From Oscillospiraceae bacterium (GTDB taxonomy: Bacteria > Bacillota > Clostridia > Oscillospirales > CAG-272): 64,000 nucleotides of DNA. The notes under the pieces were generated by a model, which saw only the letters and a list, made by a program, of their open reading frames with translations, ran no database searches and had not been told where the DNA came from. The DNA is taken from contig SVTJ01000001.1 of assembly GCA_015063845.1 (NCBI GenBank), positions 289,260 to 353,259 on the forward strand. The letters are read 5' to 3'. Made by a program: the position numbers and the translations under genes. Below, in pieces: positions 1 through 10,990 of the stretch; the first letter of the stretch is position 1; every line of letters begins with the position of its first letter.

Positions 1-1
1 T

Positions 2-637
2 CTTGCGGCACTTGACCTCAAGCTCCGCAAGGATATGCAGGTCGAGCTTAAGAATATTCAGTCAAAAACGGGTATCACGTTTATTTACGTAACACACGAC
101 CAGGAAGAGGCACTTTCTATGTCCGACACCGTCGTCGTTATGGCAGATGGTAAGATACAGCAGATAGGCACTCCTATTGATATTTATAATGAGCCTATCA
201 ACGCGTTTGTTGCTGACTTTATAGGAGAATCTAACATTCTTGACGGCGTTATGCTTAAGGACTATTCGGTGAACTTTGCATCTCACACCTTCGAGTGCCT
301 TGATAAAGGATTTGCTCAGGGAGAGGCGGTCGACGTAGTAGTACGTCCCGAGGACGTTGACGTTGTTCCCGTTGATAAGGGTATGCTTTCGGGTATCGTG
401 ACCTCAGTTACCTTCAAGGGCGTCCACTATGAGATAATTGTTGACATTGACGGCTTCAAGTGGATGATACAGTCCACCGACTACGTTGAGCCGAATGCTC
501 AGATCGGTGTTTATATTGAACCCGACGCGATACATATAATGAAGAAATCCGAATATTCCAATATGTTTGGAGACTATTCCACCTTCTCGGACGAGATCGA
601 ACATCTCTCCGACGTCACGGAGGGCGAGGAGGAATGA
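2..637 (+). CDS. potA: Spermidine/putrescine ABC transporter ATP-binding protein, C-terminal part (truncated by window start)
   Basis: Open from base 2 ([46 protein letters not shown]-loop/H-loop plus TOBE-like C-terminus); followed by two permeases and a PotD domain. Confidence 0.93.
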   Translation, partial: LAALDLKLRKDMQVELKNIQSKTGITFIYVTHDQEEALSMSDTVVVMADGKIQQIGTPIDIYNEPINAFVADFIGESNILDGVMLKDYSVNFASHTFECLDKGFAQGEAVDVVVRPEDVDVVPVDKGMLSGIVTSVTFKGVHYEIIVDIDGFKWMIQSTDYVEPNAQIGVYIEPDAIHIMKKSEYSNMFGDYSTFSDEIEHLSDVTEGEEE

Positions 638-1485
638 CAAGAACACCGAAAACACGCAAGACGCACCGTTCTCTTCTCCAGAGATATGCTGCTGCGCCTC
701 ACATCGTTTGGTCGGTGCTGTTTATAATCGTGCCCTTGATATTTGTGGCATATTATGCATTCACCGACGGCGGTTCATTCACATTTTCGAATATTGCTGC
801 GTTCTTTACAAAAGATTATCTTGTGATATTTTGGAAATCGGTGAAGCTTGCGTTAATTGCAACACTGATATGTCTTTTGCTTGGATACCCAATAGCATAT
901 TTTATCACTACCTGCAAGCCTAAAACGCAGAGACTTCTCATAGTTCTCCTTATGCTTCCCATGTGGATGAACTTCCTTATAAGAACATATGCTCTTATGA
1001 CGCTTTTGCAGGATACGGGAATTATCAATTCCCTGCTTTCTAAGATAGGTCTTGGTCCTGTGCATATCATAGGAACTGAAACAGCGGTCGTTATCGGTAT
1101 GGTATACGACTATCTCCCCTATATGATCTTGCCCATATACTCAGTTATGGCAAAGATGGATCACCGTCTTATTGAAGCCGCTTCGGACCTTGGCTGCAAC
1201 GGCTTCGGAGTTCTTCGTAAGGTCATATTCCCGCTGAGTGTTTCGGGTGTCATTTCGGGTGTAACTATGGTATTCGTACCTTCAATAAGCACCTTCTATA
1301 TTTCCCAGAAGCTCGGCGGCGTTGATACGTTGCTTATCGGTGACGTTATCGAACAGCACTATACCTCGTCTAATTACAATATGACAGCTTCTCTGTCATT
1401 TGTGCTTATGGTAATACTCATCGTCGGTCTTGCGATAGTTAATCACTATACGGACAGTGACGAAGGAGGAGGTATGATGATATGA
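634..1485 (+). CDS. potB: Spermidine/putrescine ABC transporter permease
   Basis: 283 aa multi-TM permease with EAA-type loop ([26 protein letters not shown]); 4-nt overlap with potA. Confidence 0.93.
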   Translation: MTRTPKTRKTHRSLLQRYAAAPHIVWSVLFIIVPLIFVAYYAFTDGGSFTFSNIAAFFTKDYLVIFWKSVKLALIATLICLLLGYPIAYFITTCKPKTQRLLIVLLMLPMWMNFLIRTYALMTLLQDTGIINSLLSKIGLGPVHIIGTETAVVIGMVYDYLPYMILPIYSVMAKMDHRLIEAASDLGCNGFGVLRKVIFPLSVSGVISGVTMVFVPSISTFYISQKLGGVDTLLIGDVIEQHYTSSNYNMTASLSFVLMVILIVGLAIVNHYTDSDEGGGMMI

Positions 1486-3524
1486 AGAAGTTTTCTAATT
1501 TCTATATCGGACTTATCCTCTTCTTCCTGTTTGCTCCTATTGCTGTTATGATCTTTTTCTCGTTCAACGCGGGAAAAAGTACGTCGGTATTTACAGGATT
1601 TTCACTTGATTGGTATATTGAGCTTTTCAAGAACAGTGAGATACTCAATGCTCTTAAAAACTCTTTGATACTTGCGATAACCGCAGCTGCTATTGCAACC
1701 GTTATTGGTACTGCGGCTGCCTTCGGTATTCATCATATGAAGAGCAAGCATCTCCGCCAGTCACTTATGACAGTCACAAACGTGCCCCTTATGAACCCCG
1801 AGATCATAACGGGTATATCTATGATGTTCCTGTTTGTCTTTGTCGGAGGACTGCTCGGTCTCTCCACAAAGCTGAATTTCTGGACAATGCTTATAGCGCA
1901 CGTCACATTCTGCTTGCCGTACGTTATTCTCAACGTCTTACCAAAATTCAAGCAGATGAACAAAGCTCTCCCAGAGGCTGCGCTTGACCTCGGTTGCACA
2001 CCGATACAGTCATTCTTCAAGGTACAGCTTCCAGCAATTCTCCCCGGAGTTATCACGGGACTCACGATGTCATTTACGCTTTCATTCGACGACTTTGTTA
2101 TCAGCTATTTCACCTCGGGAACAGATTTCCAGACACTCCCCATTCTGATATACAGTATGACTAAGAAGTCGGTAAAGCCCACTATCTACGCGCTTTCGTC
2201 GATAATCTTTATTATCATTCTCGTTATGCTTCTTATAACCAACCGCGAAAAGTCATCTTACGAGAGACTTGAAGCAAAGAAGGCACGCGCAGAGAAAAAG
2301 CGCAAGGAGGCTATCGCAAAAGCCAACAAGAGAAAGAAGCAAAAGCTTTCAACCGAAGTTCCCGTTTTTGAAGCCTCTTCGGGCAACAAGAAGTTCTCTT
2401 CTTATTCTCTTAAGATAGTAGCTCTTGTTTGCGCTGTCGTACTTATCATTTCCACTTGCGTTATGATAGGCGCTTACACCAAGAACACGGTGACGCTCAA
2501 CGTTTATAACTGGGGTGAATATATTTCGGACGGATCTGACGGCTCGCTCGACGTTAATAAAGAGTTTGAGAAGTACTGCCGTCAAAATCTTGGAAAGCGT
2601 GTTAAAGTAAATTACGTAACTTACACGTCAAACGAAGACCTTTACGCTAAGCTGTCGTCAAATGCAGTCAGCTATGATGTCATTATTCCCTCTGACTACA
2701 TGATAGCGAGACTTGCATCCGAAGGACTTCTTCAAGAGCTTAATTTCGATAACATCCCTCTTTATGAGGAGTGCATCAGCGACGATTTCAAGAACCTTTA
2801 CTATGACCCCGAAAACAAATACTCCGTTCCCTACACTTACGGAATGATAGGCGTTATTTATGACGCAAACAAGGTATCCGAGGAAGATATAGGTGGCTGG
2901 GATCTTATGTGGAATCAAAAGTATTCGGGACAGATCGTTCAGTTCAACAACTCAAGAGATGCTTTCGGCACAGCGTTCTATAAGCTTGGACTTGACGTAA
3001 ACACCACGGACAAGGCTGCTTGGGATATGGGCCTTGAAGAGCTGAAAAAGCAAAAGCCTCTGCTCAATAAGCTTGTCATGGATGAGATCTTCAATATGAT
3101 GGAGTCAGGTGAGGCGGCTATCGGCGCATATTATGCGGGAGATTATCTTGCTATGGTAGATAATCAAGCAGAAAACGTTGATCTGAAGTTTTATTATCCC
3201 GAGAACACTAACTTGTTTGTAGATGCTATGTGCGTACCCACATGTGCGCAAAACAAGGAGCTCGCAGAGGAATATATCAACTTCATGCTCAGCGAGGAGG
3301 CAGCCATTGCTAACGCAGAGTATATTTGCTACGCATCTCCCAACTCTCTCGTTTATAATAACGAGATTTACAAAGAGGATATGGGTGAGGAAGCAATAGA
3401 GGTACTCTACCCAGAGAACTTTGATTTTGCCGAAAAATACGACGCAAACTGCTACAAGGATCTTGATAAAGAAACAAAGCAGTATCTCAATTCTATTTGG
3501 GAAAAATTCAAAACTTCTAAATAA
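1482..3524 (+). CDS. potCD: Fused spermidine/putrescine permease (PotC) and substrate-binding protein (PotD)
   Basis: 680 aa; residues ~1-260 PotC-like permease (EAALDLGCTPIQSFFKVQLPAILPG), Lys-rich linker, one TM helix, then PotD-like domain (LNVYNWGEYISDG...). Confidence 0.92.
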   Translation: MKKFSNFYIGLILFFLFAPIAVMIFFSFNAGKSTSVFTGFSLDWYIELFKNSEILNALKNSLILAITAAAIATVIGTAAAFGIHHMKSKHLRQSLMTVTNVPLMNPEIITGISMMFLFVFVGGLLGLSTKLNFWTMLIAHVTFCLPYVILNVLPKFKQMNKALPEAALDLGCTPIQSFFKVQLPAILPGVITGLTMSFTLSFDDFVISYFTSGTDFQTLPILIYSMTKKSVKPTIYALSSIIFIIILVMLLITNREKSSYERLEAKKARAEKKRKEAIAKANKRKKQKLSTEVPVFEASSGNKKFSSYSLKIVALVCAVVLIISTCVMIGAYTKNTVTLNVYNWGEYISDGSDGSLDVNKEFEKYCRQNLGKRVKVNYVTYTSNEDLYAKLSSNAVSYDVIIPSDYMIARLASEGLLQELNFDNIPLYEECISDDFKNLYYDPENKYSVPYTYGMIGVIYDANKVSEEDIGGWDLMWNQKYSGQIVQFNNSRDAFGTAFYKLGLDVNTTDKAAWDMGLEELKKQKPLLNKLVMDEIFNMMESGEAAIGAYYAGDYLAMVDNQAENVDLKFYYPENTNLFVDAMCVPTCAQNKELAEEYINFMLSEEAAIANAEYICYASPNSLVYNNEIYKEDMGEEAIEVLYPENFDFAEKYDANCYKDLDKETKQYLNSIWEKFKTSK

Positions 3525-3527
3525 ACC

Positions 3528-3556
3528 AAAAGCAGGACGCGATGCGTCCTGCTTTT
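3528..3556. terminator. Bidirectional rho-independent terminator between convergent potCD and pdaA-like genes
   Basis: Perfect hairpin AAAAGCAGGACGC-gat-GCGTCCTGCTTTT. Confidence 0.85.
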
Positions 3557-3557
3557 G

Positions 3558-4334
3558 CTATGCCGTAAGCTCGTCGAGCGTGCCAAAGCGATATCCTTGA
3601 GCCTTAAGCTCATCTATCACATCTCCGAGTATAGCTGCGTTAGTCGATGACGTTGGATGCAATAAGATAACTGCACCGTTGTGCATATTATCAAGTATCT
3701 TTTGCTTTGCGACACTTGGTGTCATTTGGGCGTTATTATCCCAGTCAGCATATGCGAAGCTCCAGAATACCGTTTTATATCCAAGTTCATTCGCGTAGCT
3801 CAAGGTCTGCTCGTTAAAACGCCCCTCGGGCGGACGGAAGTATTTAGCTATTTCTCGCCCCGTATGCTCTTTATAGATATTCTCAAGGGCATCAAGCTCA
3901 CACTTGAACTCATCAATACTTTCTTTTGTAGTCATATCGGGATGGCCGTTTGTGTGGTTGCATACAAGATGCCCCTCGGATGCCATTCGCTCTACAAGAG
4001 ATGTGTTTTTTGTGACAAGATTTCCAAGCACAAAGAATGCACCTCTTACGTCGCGTGACTTCATAACATCAAGTATCTTCTCAACGTTACCGTTTTCATA
4101 GCCTGCGTCGAAGGTAAGATATACCACCTTATCTACACAGTCATCTCCGTGCTTACGGTCGATATAATATCCGTTATATTTCTCGATATATTGCATATTC
4201 GCATCAAGCTGAGGTTGCTTGTGCTGCTTATTACGCACGCAGTACCAAGACTGCGCCTCGGCAGCATCCGCGTTGCCTGCAAAAAGAATGATCAGAAGTA
4301 TAATGGAAACAGCAAATGCCAAAGTTCTTTTCAT
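3558..4334 (-). CDS. pdaA: Polysaccharide deacetylase, PdaA-like (delta-lactam biosynthetic de-N-acetylase)
   Basis: NodB motifs TFDAGYENGN, HTNGHPD, FRPPEGRFN, LHPT; signal peptide; start set at ATG 4334 behind an RBS rather than the longest ORF start. Confidence 0.85.
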   Translation of the reverse strand: MKRTLAFAVSIILLIILFAGNADAAEAQSWYCVRNKQHKQPQLDANMQYIEKYNGYYIDRKHGDDCVDKVVYLTFDAGYENGNVEKILDVMKSRDVRGAFFVLGNLVTKNTSLVERMASEGHLVCNHTNGHPDMTTKESIDEFKCELDALENIYKEHTGREIAKYFRPPEGRFNEQTLSYANELGYKTVFWSFAYADWDNNAQMTPSVAKQKILDNMHNGAVILLHPTSSTNAAILGDVIDELKAQGYRFGTLDELTA

Positions 4335-4405
4335 ACAATACCTCCCTTTGCAATTGCTGATATTATTATTTGCGAATGAAAGCAAAAAAAACAATGTAAT
4401 TATTG

Positions 4406-4438
4406 CAAAAAAACAGGTTGATATTTCAACCTGTTTTT
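4406..4438 (-). terminator. Rho-independent terminator at the end of the his operon
   Basis: AACAGGTTGA-tatt-TCAACCTGTT flanked by A and T runs, abutting the hisK stop. Confidence 0.75.
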
Positions 4439-5256
4439 TATATGAGTATTTTTTTGATCTTTTTATTCTCATACACGCAAAGCTCACGCACACCGCAAAC
4501 TTTGGCATATTCAACAGCCTCATCAAAAAAGCAAAGTATACTGTCTGTACTGTGGCAGTCACTGTTGATCATAATATTCGCGTTTTTCTCTGCAAGGCGT
4601 TTGAGTATAAAATCATCAGGATACGGCTTTTTTCTCCAACCGCGCGAGATAGCGCCAGTATTTATCTCGAATATCTTATCCTTTTCAATGAGAGCGTCAA
4701 CTGCCTCAAGAGACACGTTGCGATATGCTCTTGAGGTTACGTCTATAAAAGGATATTTTTCATTGAATTTGGTGATGAGATCAACGTGTCCGATTATATC
4801 GCAATTCGTTTTATTTACCACGTCTGAGACAAGGCTGTAATAGTCCTCTATCAAAGCGAGCATATTACCGCCGTAAAGCTTATCTGCAAAATCCAAAAGC
4901 GTTTTTGGGGCAAGGTCAACGTCTATACGAACACCGTCCTTTATAACGGCGTGAACCGAACCTATAACGTAGTCAAAAGCATACTCCGGTGCAGAAGAAA
5001 AATAATCCTGCTCAATTCCGAGAAGCACCTCAATCTTATCAGCATAAGCTGACTTTAATCGGTTTATCTCGCGGATATAATCATTCTGCCCGTCTCTTGA
5101 CATAGTCCACTCGGTATTCTTTTCGTCAATATACGAATGTCCCGAAAATCCAAGTGCTGTGCAACCAAGCTCTATCGCGGAGGCAAGCATCTGTTCTGCC
5201 GAGTGCTTGCCATCGCAAAAATTTGTGTGAGTGTGAAAATTACACCTTGGTGTCAT
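4438..5256 (-). CDS. hisK: Histidinol-phosphatase, PHP family
   Basis: [35 protein letters not shown] motifs; last gene of his operon. Confidence 0.9.
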   Translation of the reverse strand: MTPRCNFHTHTNFCDGKHSAEQMLASAIELGCTALGFSGHSYIDEKNTEWTMSRDGQNDYIREINRLKSAYADKIEVLLGIEQDYFSSAPEYAFDYVIGSVHAVIKDGVRIDVDLAPKTLLDFADKLYGGNMLALIEDYYSLVSDVVNKTNCDIIGHVDLITKFNEKYPFIDVTSRAYRNVSLEAVDALIEKDKIFEINTGAISRGWRKKPYPDDFILKRLAEKNANIMINSDCHSTDSILCFFDEAVEYAKVCGVRELCVYENKKIKKILI

Positions 5257-5900
5257 TTGGTCATCTTCTCCTGCTTGACCTTGTGGTCGAGCACGTTTCT
5301 TGATGCAAGCTCCATCTTCACGTCGTCAAGCGTGATACCCATCTCAATCATAAGCACCATTACGTGATACACAAGGTCTGCTATCTCGTATATAGTCTCA
5401 GCCTTGTCGTTTGCCTTACCTGCGATTATTACCTCTGTGCTCTCCTCGCCGACCTTTTTGAGTATCTTATCAATGCCCTTTTCAAAAAGATACGTTGTAT
5501 AAGAGCCTTCCTTCTTATCTGTCTTTCTGCCCTCGATTATCTTCATAAGAGCTTCAAGTGAGAACTCCTCGCTCTCTCCCTTGTATACTACGTCATTGAA
5601 GCAGCTGTCTGTACCCGTATGGCAAGCGGGACCGTCCTTGTATACAGTCACGGTAAGAGCGTCCTTATCGCAATCGGTGACGATAGAGACGATGTGCTGC
5701 TTGTTGCCCGAAGTCTCGCCCTTTCTCCAAAGGCACTTGCGTGAACGCGACCAGAAGCACGTAGTTCCCTCCGCCATACTTATTTCAAGACTTTCCTTGT
5801 TCATATAAGCAACCGTGAGTACCTTCTTAGAAAGTGCATCCACAACTACTGCGGGGATAAGTCCGTTTTCATCAAATTTAAGTTCGTTAATTCCAATCAT
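5253..5900 (-). CDS. hisIE: Bifunctional phosphoribosyl-AMP cyclohydrolase / phosphoribosyl-ATP pyrophosphatase
   Basis: HisI motif ([21 protein letters not shown]) plus HisE C-terminus ([15 protein letters not shown]). Confidence 0.95.
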   Translation of the reverse strand: MIGINELKFDENGLIPAVVVDALSKKVLTVAYMNKESLEISMAEGTTCFWSRSRKCLWRKGETSGNKQHIVSIVTDCDKDALTVTVYKDGPACHTGTDSCFNDVVYKGESEEFSLEALMKIIEGRKTDKKEGSYTTYLFEKGIDKILKKVGEESTEVIIAGKANDKAETIYEIADLVYHVMVLMIEMGITLDDVKMELASRNVLDHKVKQEKMTK

Positions 5901-5914
5901 TTTTTACCTCTATA

Positions 5915-6673
5915 TTACAGTCTTACGTTGATATTGTTCTCTGCCAAGGTGCGCTTAAGGTCCTTTATATCCACCTCTCCAAAATGGAAGATAGATGCCG
6001 CAAGTCCCGCGTCTACCTTAGGCAAGCTGTTAAACAATGTTATGAAATCCTCAATGCAGCCCGCTCCGCCTGATGCTATCACGGGTACTTTTACGGCATT
6101 ACATACCGCGTCAAGCATTTCAAGGTCGAAGCCCTGCTTTACTCCGTCAGTATCAATGCTGTTGACTACTATCTCTCCCGCACCGCGTTCTACGCACTGC
6201 TTTATCCACGATATAGCCTCCATTCCCGTGTTTTCTCTGCCGCCCTTAGCAAACACACGGAAAACTCCGTCAACTCGCTTCACGTCGACCGAAAGCACCA
6301 CGCACTGGTCTCCGTACTTCTTAGCCGCCTCTTCAACAAGCGCGGGATTTCTTATAGCTCCCGAGTTTACGCTGACCTTATCAGCTCCACATTTAAGTAC
6401 TCTGTCAAAATCGTCAATGGTATTGATGCCGCCGCCAACCGTGAGCGGTATGAACACCTTGCTTGCCGTTTCCTTAAGAATATCAGTAAACAGCGCTCTG
6501 CCCTCAAAAGATGCGGTTATATCATAGAATACGAGCTCGTCAGCACCGCATTCGCTATAATACTCAGCGAGTGTTACGGGAGACGATACGTCTGCAAGTC
6601 CCAAAAAGTTTACACCCTTTACTACTCTGCCGTTCTTTACGTCAAGACAAGGAATAATACGCTTTGTTATCAT
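5915..6673 (-). CDS. hisF: Imidazole glycerol phosphate synthase cyclase subunit
   Basis: MITKRIIPCLDVKNGRVVKGVNF...; start set at ATG 6673 with RBS. Confidence 0.96.
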   Translation of the reverse strand: MITKRIIPCLDVKNGRVVKGVNFLGLADVSSPVTLAEYYSECGADELVFYDITASFEGRALFTDILKETASKVFIPLTVGGGINTIDDFDRVLKCGADKVSVNSGAIRNPALVEEAAKKYGDQCVVLSVDVKRVDGVFRVFAKGGRENTGMEAISWIKQCVERGAGEIVVNSIDTDGVKQGFDLEMLDAVCNAVKVPVIASGGAGCIEDFITLFNSLPKVDAGLAASIFHFGEVDIKDLKRTLAENNINVRL

Positions 6674-7398
6674 ATTTCCTCCATTATGTTTGCAAGAGTG
6701 ATACATTTTGAAAGCTCGAGTGCGCCTGTATAGAGTGCTTTTCCAACGATCGCGCCGAATATATCCATATTAGCAAGTACTACTATGTCTTCCTCAGAGG
6801 AGACACCGCCCGAAGCTATGATGTTCATTTCAAAATTATCATAAAGCTCTCTATAAAGATCTCTATTAGTTCCCGACATCATTCCGTCCTTGGAGATATC
6901 GGTGCAAATAATCGTTTTAACACCGAGCTCTTCAAGCTTTTGACAAAAATCAAAGCAAGAGAGAGCCGAGGTCTCAAGCCAGCCCTTTATCGCAACGTAA
7001 CCGTCCTTTATGTCTACACCGACAACTATCTTCTCTCCGTAAGCATTAACTGCAGCAGAAAGAAATTCGGGGTCTGTAACAGCTGCCGTGCCTATAATTA
7101 CACGGTCAACACCTATATCTATATAGCTCTTTACACGGTCAAGCGTACGTATTCCGCCACCCACCTCGACTGATAACGAGGTGTTCTCGGTTATTCTCTT
7201 TATCGTATCAAAATTTGCGCAAGTTCCGTCCTTAGCACCGTCAAGGTCGACCACGTGTAAATATTTTGCTCCTGCCAACTCAAATTCCTTGGCAACAGCC
7301 ACAGGGTCGTCATTGTAGACAGTGACCTTATCGTAGTCACCCTTGACAAGACGAACCGCTTTTCCGCCTATCAAATCAATCGCGGGTATAATGTTCAT
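6670..7398 (-). CDS. hisA: ProFAR isomerase
   Basis: MNIIPAIDLIGGKAVRLVKGDYDKVTVY... TIM barrel. Confidence 0.96.
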   Translation of the reverse strand: MNIIPAIDLIGGKAVRLVKGDYDKVTVYNDDPVAVAKEFELAGAKYLHVVDLDGAKDGTCANFDTIKRITENTSLSVEVGGGIRTLDRVKSYIDIGVDRVIIGTAAVTDPEFLSAAVNAYGEKIVVGVDIKDGYVAIKGWLETSALSCFDFCQKLEELGVKTIICTDISKDGMMSGTNRDLYRELYDNFEMNIIASGGVSSEEDIVVLANMDIFGAIVGKALYTGALELSKCITLANIMEEI

Positions 7399-7409
7399 AA
7401 AAACCTCCG

Positions 7410-8021
7410 TTAGATCTCACAAAATGCCTTGAGGATCGAAAGACCTACGTTTCCGCTCTTTTCGGGGTGAAACTGACAGCCCCAAACGTTACCCGAACGA
7501 ACGGCAGCCGTAATCGGCTTGCCATATTCAGCTGTCGCTATCAAAGCTTCCTCACACTCAACTCCGTAGTATGAATGAACGAAATATACACAATCGTTAT
7601 CTCCAAGATACTTGAATATCTCGTCCTTTTCCCCCACAAAATCAAGCTTATTCCAGCCCATATGCGGTATCTTAAGCTCACTCGGCACATCCCCCTCAAG
7701 TGGCTTTATCTCACCCTTGATAAGTCCAAGTCCCTCGTGAACACCATACTCGTAGCTTCTCTCAAAGAGCATCTGCATGCCGAGGCATATTCCAATAAGA
7801 GGTTTACCTTTTGAGACCTCATCGAGCACGACCTTGTCAAGTCCGCCTGCGCGAAGCTTTTTTGCCGCATCCTCAAATGCACCTACACCTGGCAGAATTA
7901 TTCTGTCCGCCTTTGCTATCACCTCTTTATCTGAGGTAACGACCGCTTGCTCTCCTATCTTTGAAAAGGAGCTTTTAAGTGAAAAAAGATTTCCTATTCC
8001 GTAGTCAATAATCGCGATCAT
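7410..8021 (-). CDS. hisH: Imidazole glycerol phosphate synthase glutamine amidotransferase subunit
   Basis: IAIIDYGIGNLFSL, LIGICLGMQMLF, CQFHPEKSG. Confidence 0.96.
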   Translation of the reverse strand: MIAIIDYGIGNLFSLKSSFSKIGEQAVVTSDKEVIAKADRIILPGVGAFEDAAKKLRAGGLDKVVLDEVSKGKPLIGICLGMQMLFERSYEYGVHEGLGLIKGEIKPLEGDVPSELKIPHMGWNKLDFVGEKDEIFKYLGDNDCVYFVHSYYGVECEEALIATAEYGKPITAAVRSGNVWGCQFHPEKSGNVGLSILKAFCEI

Positions 8022-8608
8022 ACAAGCTTTCCTTTTGTAGAGGGTATTTCCCCTGCTCTTTTTTCGTCTATTGCCACAGCTGCTCTCAAAGCTCTTGCGA
8101 GTGACTTAAACGCTCCTTCAATAATGTGGTGCGAGTTTGTTCCCGCTAGCTGTTTTACGTGAAGAGTTATTCCCGCATTTCTTGTGAATGCTATCATAAA
8201 CTCCTCAACAAGCTCTGTGTCAAAATCGCCAACCTTTTCGGTGGGTATCTTAAGGTCATACGCAAGGCAGTCTCTGCCCGAGATGTCAACAGCGCACAAA
8301 ACAAGTGCCTCATCCATAGGAAGTATCATACTTCCGTAACGGCAGATACCCTTGCAGTCACCAATAGCCGCACGAAATGCAAGACCGAGGCAAATGCCTA
8401 TGTCCTCAACGCTGTGGTGATAGTCAACGTTTGTGTCGCCAACGCACTTGACATCAAGGTCAAAGCAGCCGTGTGACGCAAACAACGTGAGCATGTGATC
8501 CATAAATCCACAGCCAGTATCAACGTTTACCTTTCCGCTCCCGTCAAGCTCAAATCCAAGCTTGATATCTGTCTCGGCAGTTTTTCTTTCAATATACTTG
8601 TTTCTCAT
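8018..8608 (-). CDS. hisB: Imidazoleglycerol-phosphate dehydratase
   Basis: TGCGFMDHMLTLFASHGCFDL, DYHHSVEDIGI, NSHHIIEGAFK. Confidence 0.96.
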   Translation of the reverse strand: MRNKYIERKTAETDIKLGFELDGSGKVNVDTGCGFMDHMLTLFASHGCFDLDVKCVGDTNVDYHHSVEDIGICLGLAFRAAIGDCKGICRYGSMILPMDEALVLCAVDISGRDCLAYDLKIPTEKVGDFDTELVEEFMIAFTRNAGITLHVKQLAGTNSHHIIEGAFKSLARALRAAVAIDEKRAGEIPSTKGKLV

Positions 8609-9684
8609 ATGTTCTCTCCTTTTTCTTTAAGGATATGCTCTACCGTAAGCAGCAGCTTGTCCATTTGTTCACGGCTTCCCACGGTTATTCTGTTATACTC
8701 ACATATTGCGGGAGTATCAAAGTGTCTTACGAGTATTCCACGTTTCTTAAGCTCCAGATAAAGCTCCTTACCGCCTATGTCTTTGCTCTTTGCGAAAATA
8801 AAGTTTGCCTTTGACGGCGTTACCTCAAAGCCCATATTTACAAGCTTTTTTACGGTGTATTCGCGTGCTTCTATTACCTTTTTGCAATTATTGACGTAAT
8901 AGTCGTTGTCTTTTATCGCGGCAATTCCCGCAACCATTGTAAGTCGGTTTATGTTATAGGGATTAGTGGAATACTTTATCTTTTCAAGGTCTGCTATGAG
9001 CTCTGCGTCCGCTATAGCGAAACCAAGTCTTGCTCCTGCCATCGAGCGAGACTTTGAATATGTGCAGACTACAATAAGATTTTTATACTTATTTGTAAGC
9101 GACACCGCACTTTCCGCACCGAAATCAACGTATGCCTCGTCAACAAGCACCACTCGCTCAGGGTTTGCAACGACTATGCTTTCGACATCGTCAAGCGACA
9201 GCGCAATACCCGTCGGTGCATTTGGGTTAGCGATGACAACGTTCGCATCATTCGCCATATAGTCAGCAAGATTTATTGTAAAATCTTCGTTAAGCGGTAC
9301 TGCCTTATAATCAACACCGTAAAGCTCCGCGTAAACACGATAAAACCCATAGGATATTGACGGGAATTTCACGGGATGCTCGCGCTCGTCGCAAAACGCC
9401 ATAAAGAAGAAATTAAGAATGTCGTCAGAGCCGTTCGAGACAAAAACATTTTCTCTTTTCACTCCGTAAAGAGACGCAATAGCGTCCTTAAGCGCCTTGC
9501 AGGTGGGATCGGGGTAAAGATTAAGCTTTGATACCTCTTCTGAGTTCACAGCAGCTATAACGCCGTCTGAGGGCGGATAGGGCGACTCGTTGGTATTGAG
9601 CTTGACGTATTGCATATCCGTAGGCTGCTCACCCGGGGTATATGCCTCAAGTCCCGAAAATCTGCTGTTCATATACTTGCTCAT
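8605..9684 (-). CDS. hisC: Histidinol-phosphate aminotransferase
   Basis: PLP aminotransferase motifs (NANVVIANPNAPTG, VCTYSKSRSMAGARLGF). Confidence 0.94.
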   Translation of the reverse strand: MSKYMNSRFSGLEAYTPGEQPTDMQYVKLNTNESPYPPSDGVIAAVNSEEVSKLNLYPDPTCKALKDAIASLYGVKRENVFVSNGSDDILNFFFMAFCDEREHPVKFPSISYGFYRVYAELYGVDYKAVPLNEDFTINLADYMANDANVVIANPNAPTGIALSLDDVESIVVANPERVVLVDEAYVDFGAESAVSLTNKYKNLIVVCTYSKSRSMAGARLGFAIADAELIADLEKIKYSTNPYNINRLTMVAGIAAIKDNDYYVNNCKKVIEAREYTVKKLVNMGFEVTPSKANFIFAKSKDIGGKELYLELKKRGILVRHFDTPAICEYNRITVGSREQMDKLLLTVEHILKEKGENI

Positions 9685-9691
9685 TTACCGA

Positions 9692-10984
9692 TCACTCCTC
9701 GTCAAATCTTATGACTGCGCTCTTTGCGTGCGCGCCAAGTCCTTCCTTGTTGGCAAAATACTCAACGTCACGGCAAACCTTTTCGAGTGCATCACGTGTA
9801 AAGTAGCTGAACTGAGTTTTCTTCACAAAATCATCGACCGACAACGGGCTTGAAAAGCGAGCCGTGCCGCTTGTGGGAAGTGTGTGATTAGGACCTGCCA
9901 TATAGTCGCCGAGAGCCTCGGGACAATACTTGCCCATAAATATTGAGCCTGCGTTCTTTATTTTGTCGAGATACATAAACGGCTCGTCAACGCAGATCTC
10001 AAGATGCTCGGGAGCAATGCTGTTTGCAACCTCCACTGCCTCGTCTATGCTCGACGTAATGATTATCTTTCCATTGTTATCGATAGACGTTCTTGCTATC
10101 TCCTCTCTGGAAAGCAAAGGTATCTGGCGTTCAAGTTCTAATGAAACTCCCATCGCAAGAGCTTCGCTATTTGTAACAAGTACCGCACTCGCCATTCTAT
10201 CATGCTCAGCCTGTGAGAGCAGATCTGCAGCTACGTATTTCGGGTTGCAGGTTCGGTCTGCAATAATAAGTATCTCACTCGGTCCCGCTATCATATCTAT
10301 AGAGACCTTACCGAACACCTGCTTCTTAGCCTCAGCTACAAAAGCGTTACCCGGACCAACTATCTTATCAACGCAAGGAATGGTTTCGGTTCCGTAAGCA
10401 AGAGCGGCAACAGCCTGAGCTCCGCCAACCTTGAATATACGGTCAACACCCGCGATATACGCGGCTGCGAGAATATGCGGATTAACCTTTCCGTCCTTTT
10501 TTGGGGGTGTTACCATAACTATCTCGGGACATCCTGCGATCTTTGCGGGAACAGCGTTCATAAGTACGCTTGACGGATATGCCGCCGTGCCACCCGGGAC
10601 GTAAAGACCGACCTTTTCTATCGGTATTACCTTTTGTCCTATTATAACGCCGTCATTTTCATTTATCAAAAAGCTGTTACGCACCTGTCTTGAATGGAAC
10701 GCGTAGATATTATCCTTTGCTTTCTTGAGTATGTCGATGAACTCCGTGTCAACAGCCTCAAGAGCTTCGGTTATCTCCTCTGCACTCACCTCAAGACTGT
10801 CGAGCAAAACGCCGTCAAACTTCTCGCAATATTCGAGAACAGCCGCATCCTTATTTGCTCTTACGTTTGCAATAATTCCAGCAACAATTTCCTCAACGTT
10901 GCTTTTATTCTCTACACGCGCAAATATCTCGTCCTTTGATATCTCGCTGTATTTATAGGTCTTTATCATTTTATCCTCCGACAC
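9692..10984 (-). CDS. hisD: Histidinol dehydrogenase
   Basis: KVIPIEKVGLYVPGGTAAYPSSVLMNAVPAKIAG, GPGNAFVAEAKKQVFG. Confidence 0.96.
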   Translation of the reverse strand: MSEDKMIKTYKYSEISKDEIFARVENKSNVEEIVAGIIANVRANKDAAVLEYCEKFDGVLLDSLEVSAEEITEALEAVDTEFIDILKKAKDNIYAFHSRQVRNSFLINENDGVIIGQKVIPIEKVGLYVPGGTAAYPSSVLMNAVPAKIAGCPEIVMVTPPKKDGKVNPHILAAAYIAGVDRIFKVGGAQAVAALAYGTETIPCVDKIVGPGNAFVAEAKKQVFGKVSIDMIAGPSEILIIADRTCNPKYVAADLLSQAEHDRMASAVLVTNSEALAMGVSLELERQIPLLSREEIARTSIDNNGKIIITSSIDEAVEVANSIAPEHLEICVDEPFMYLDKIKNAGSIFMGKYCPEALGDYMAGPNHTLPTSGTARFSSPLSVDDFVKKTQFSYFTRDALEKVCRDVEYFANKEGLGAHAKSAVIRFDEE

Positions 10985-10990
10985 GTCGTG

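Noticed and set aside
4219-4840. Plus-strand ORFs of 171 and 145 aa around the hisK end
   Set aside because: Overlap hisK, the terminator and the pdaA-like gene on the opposite strand; no homology-like motifs.
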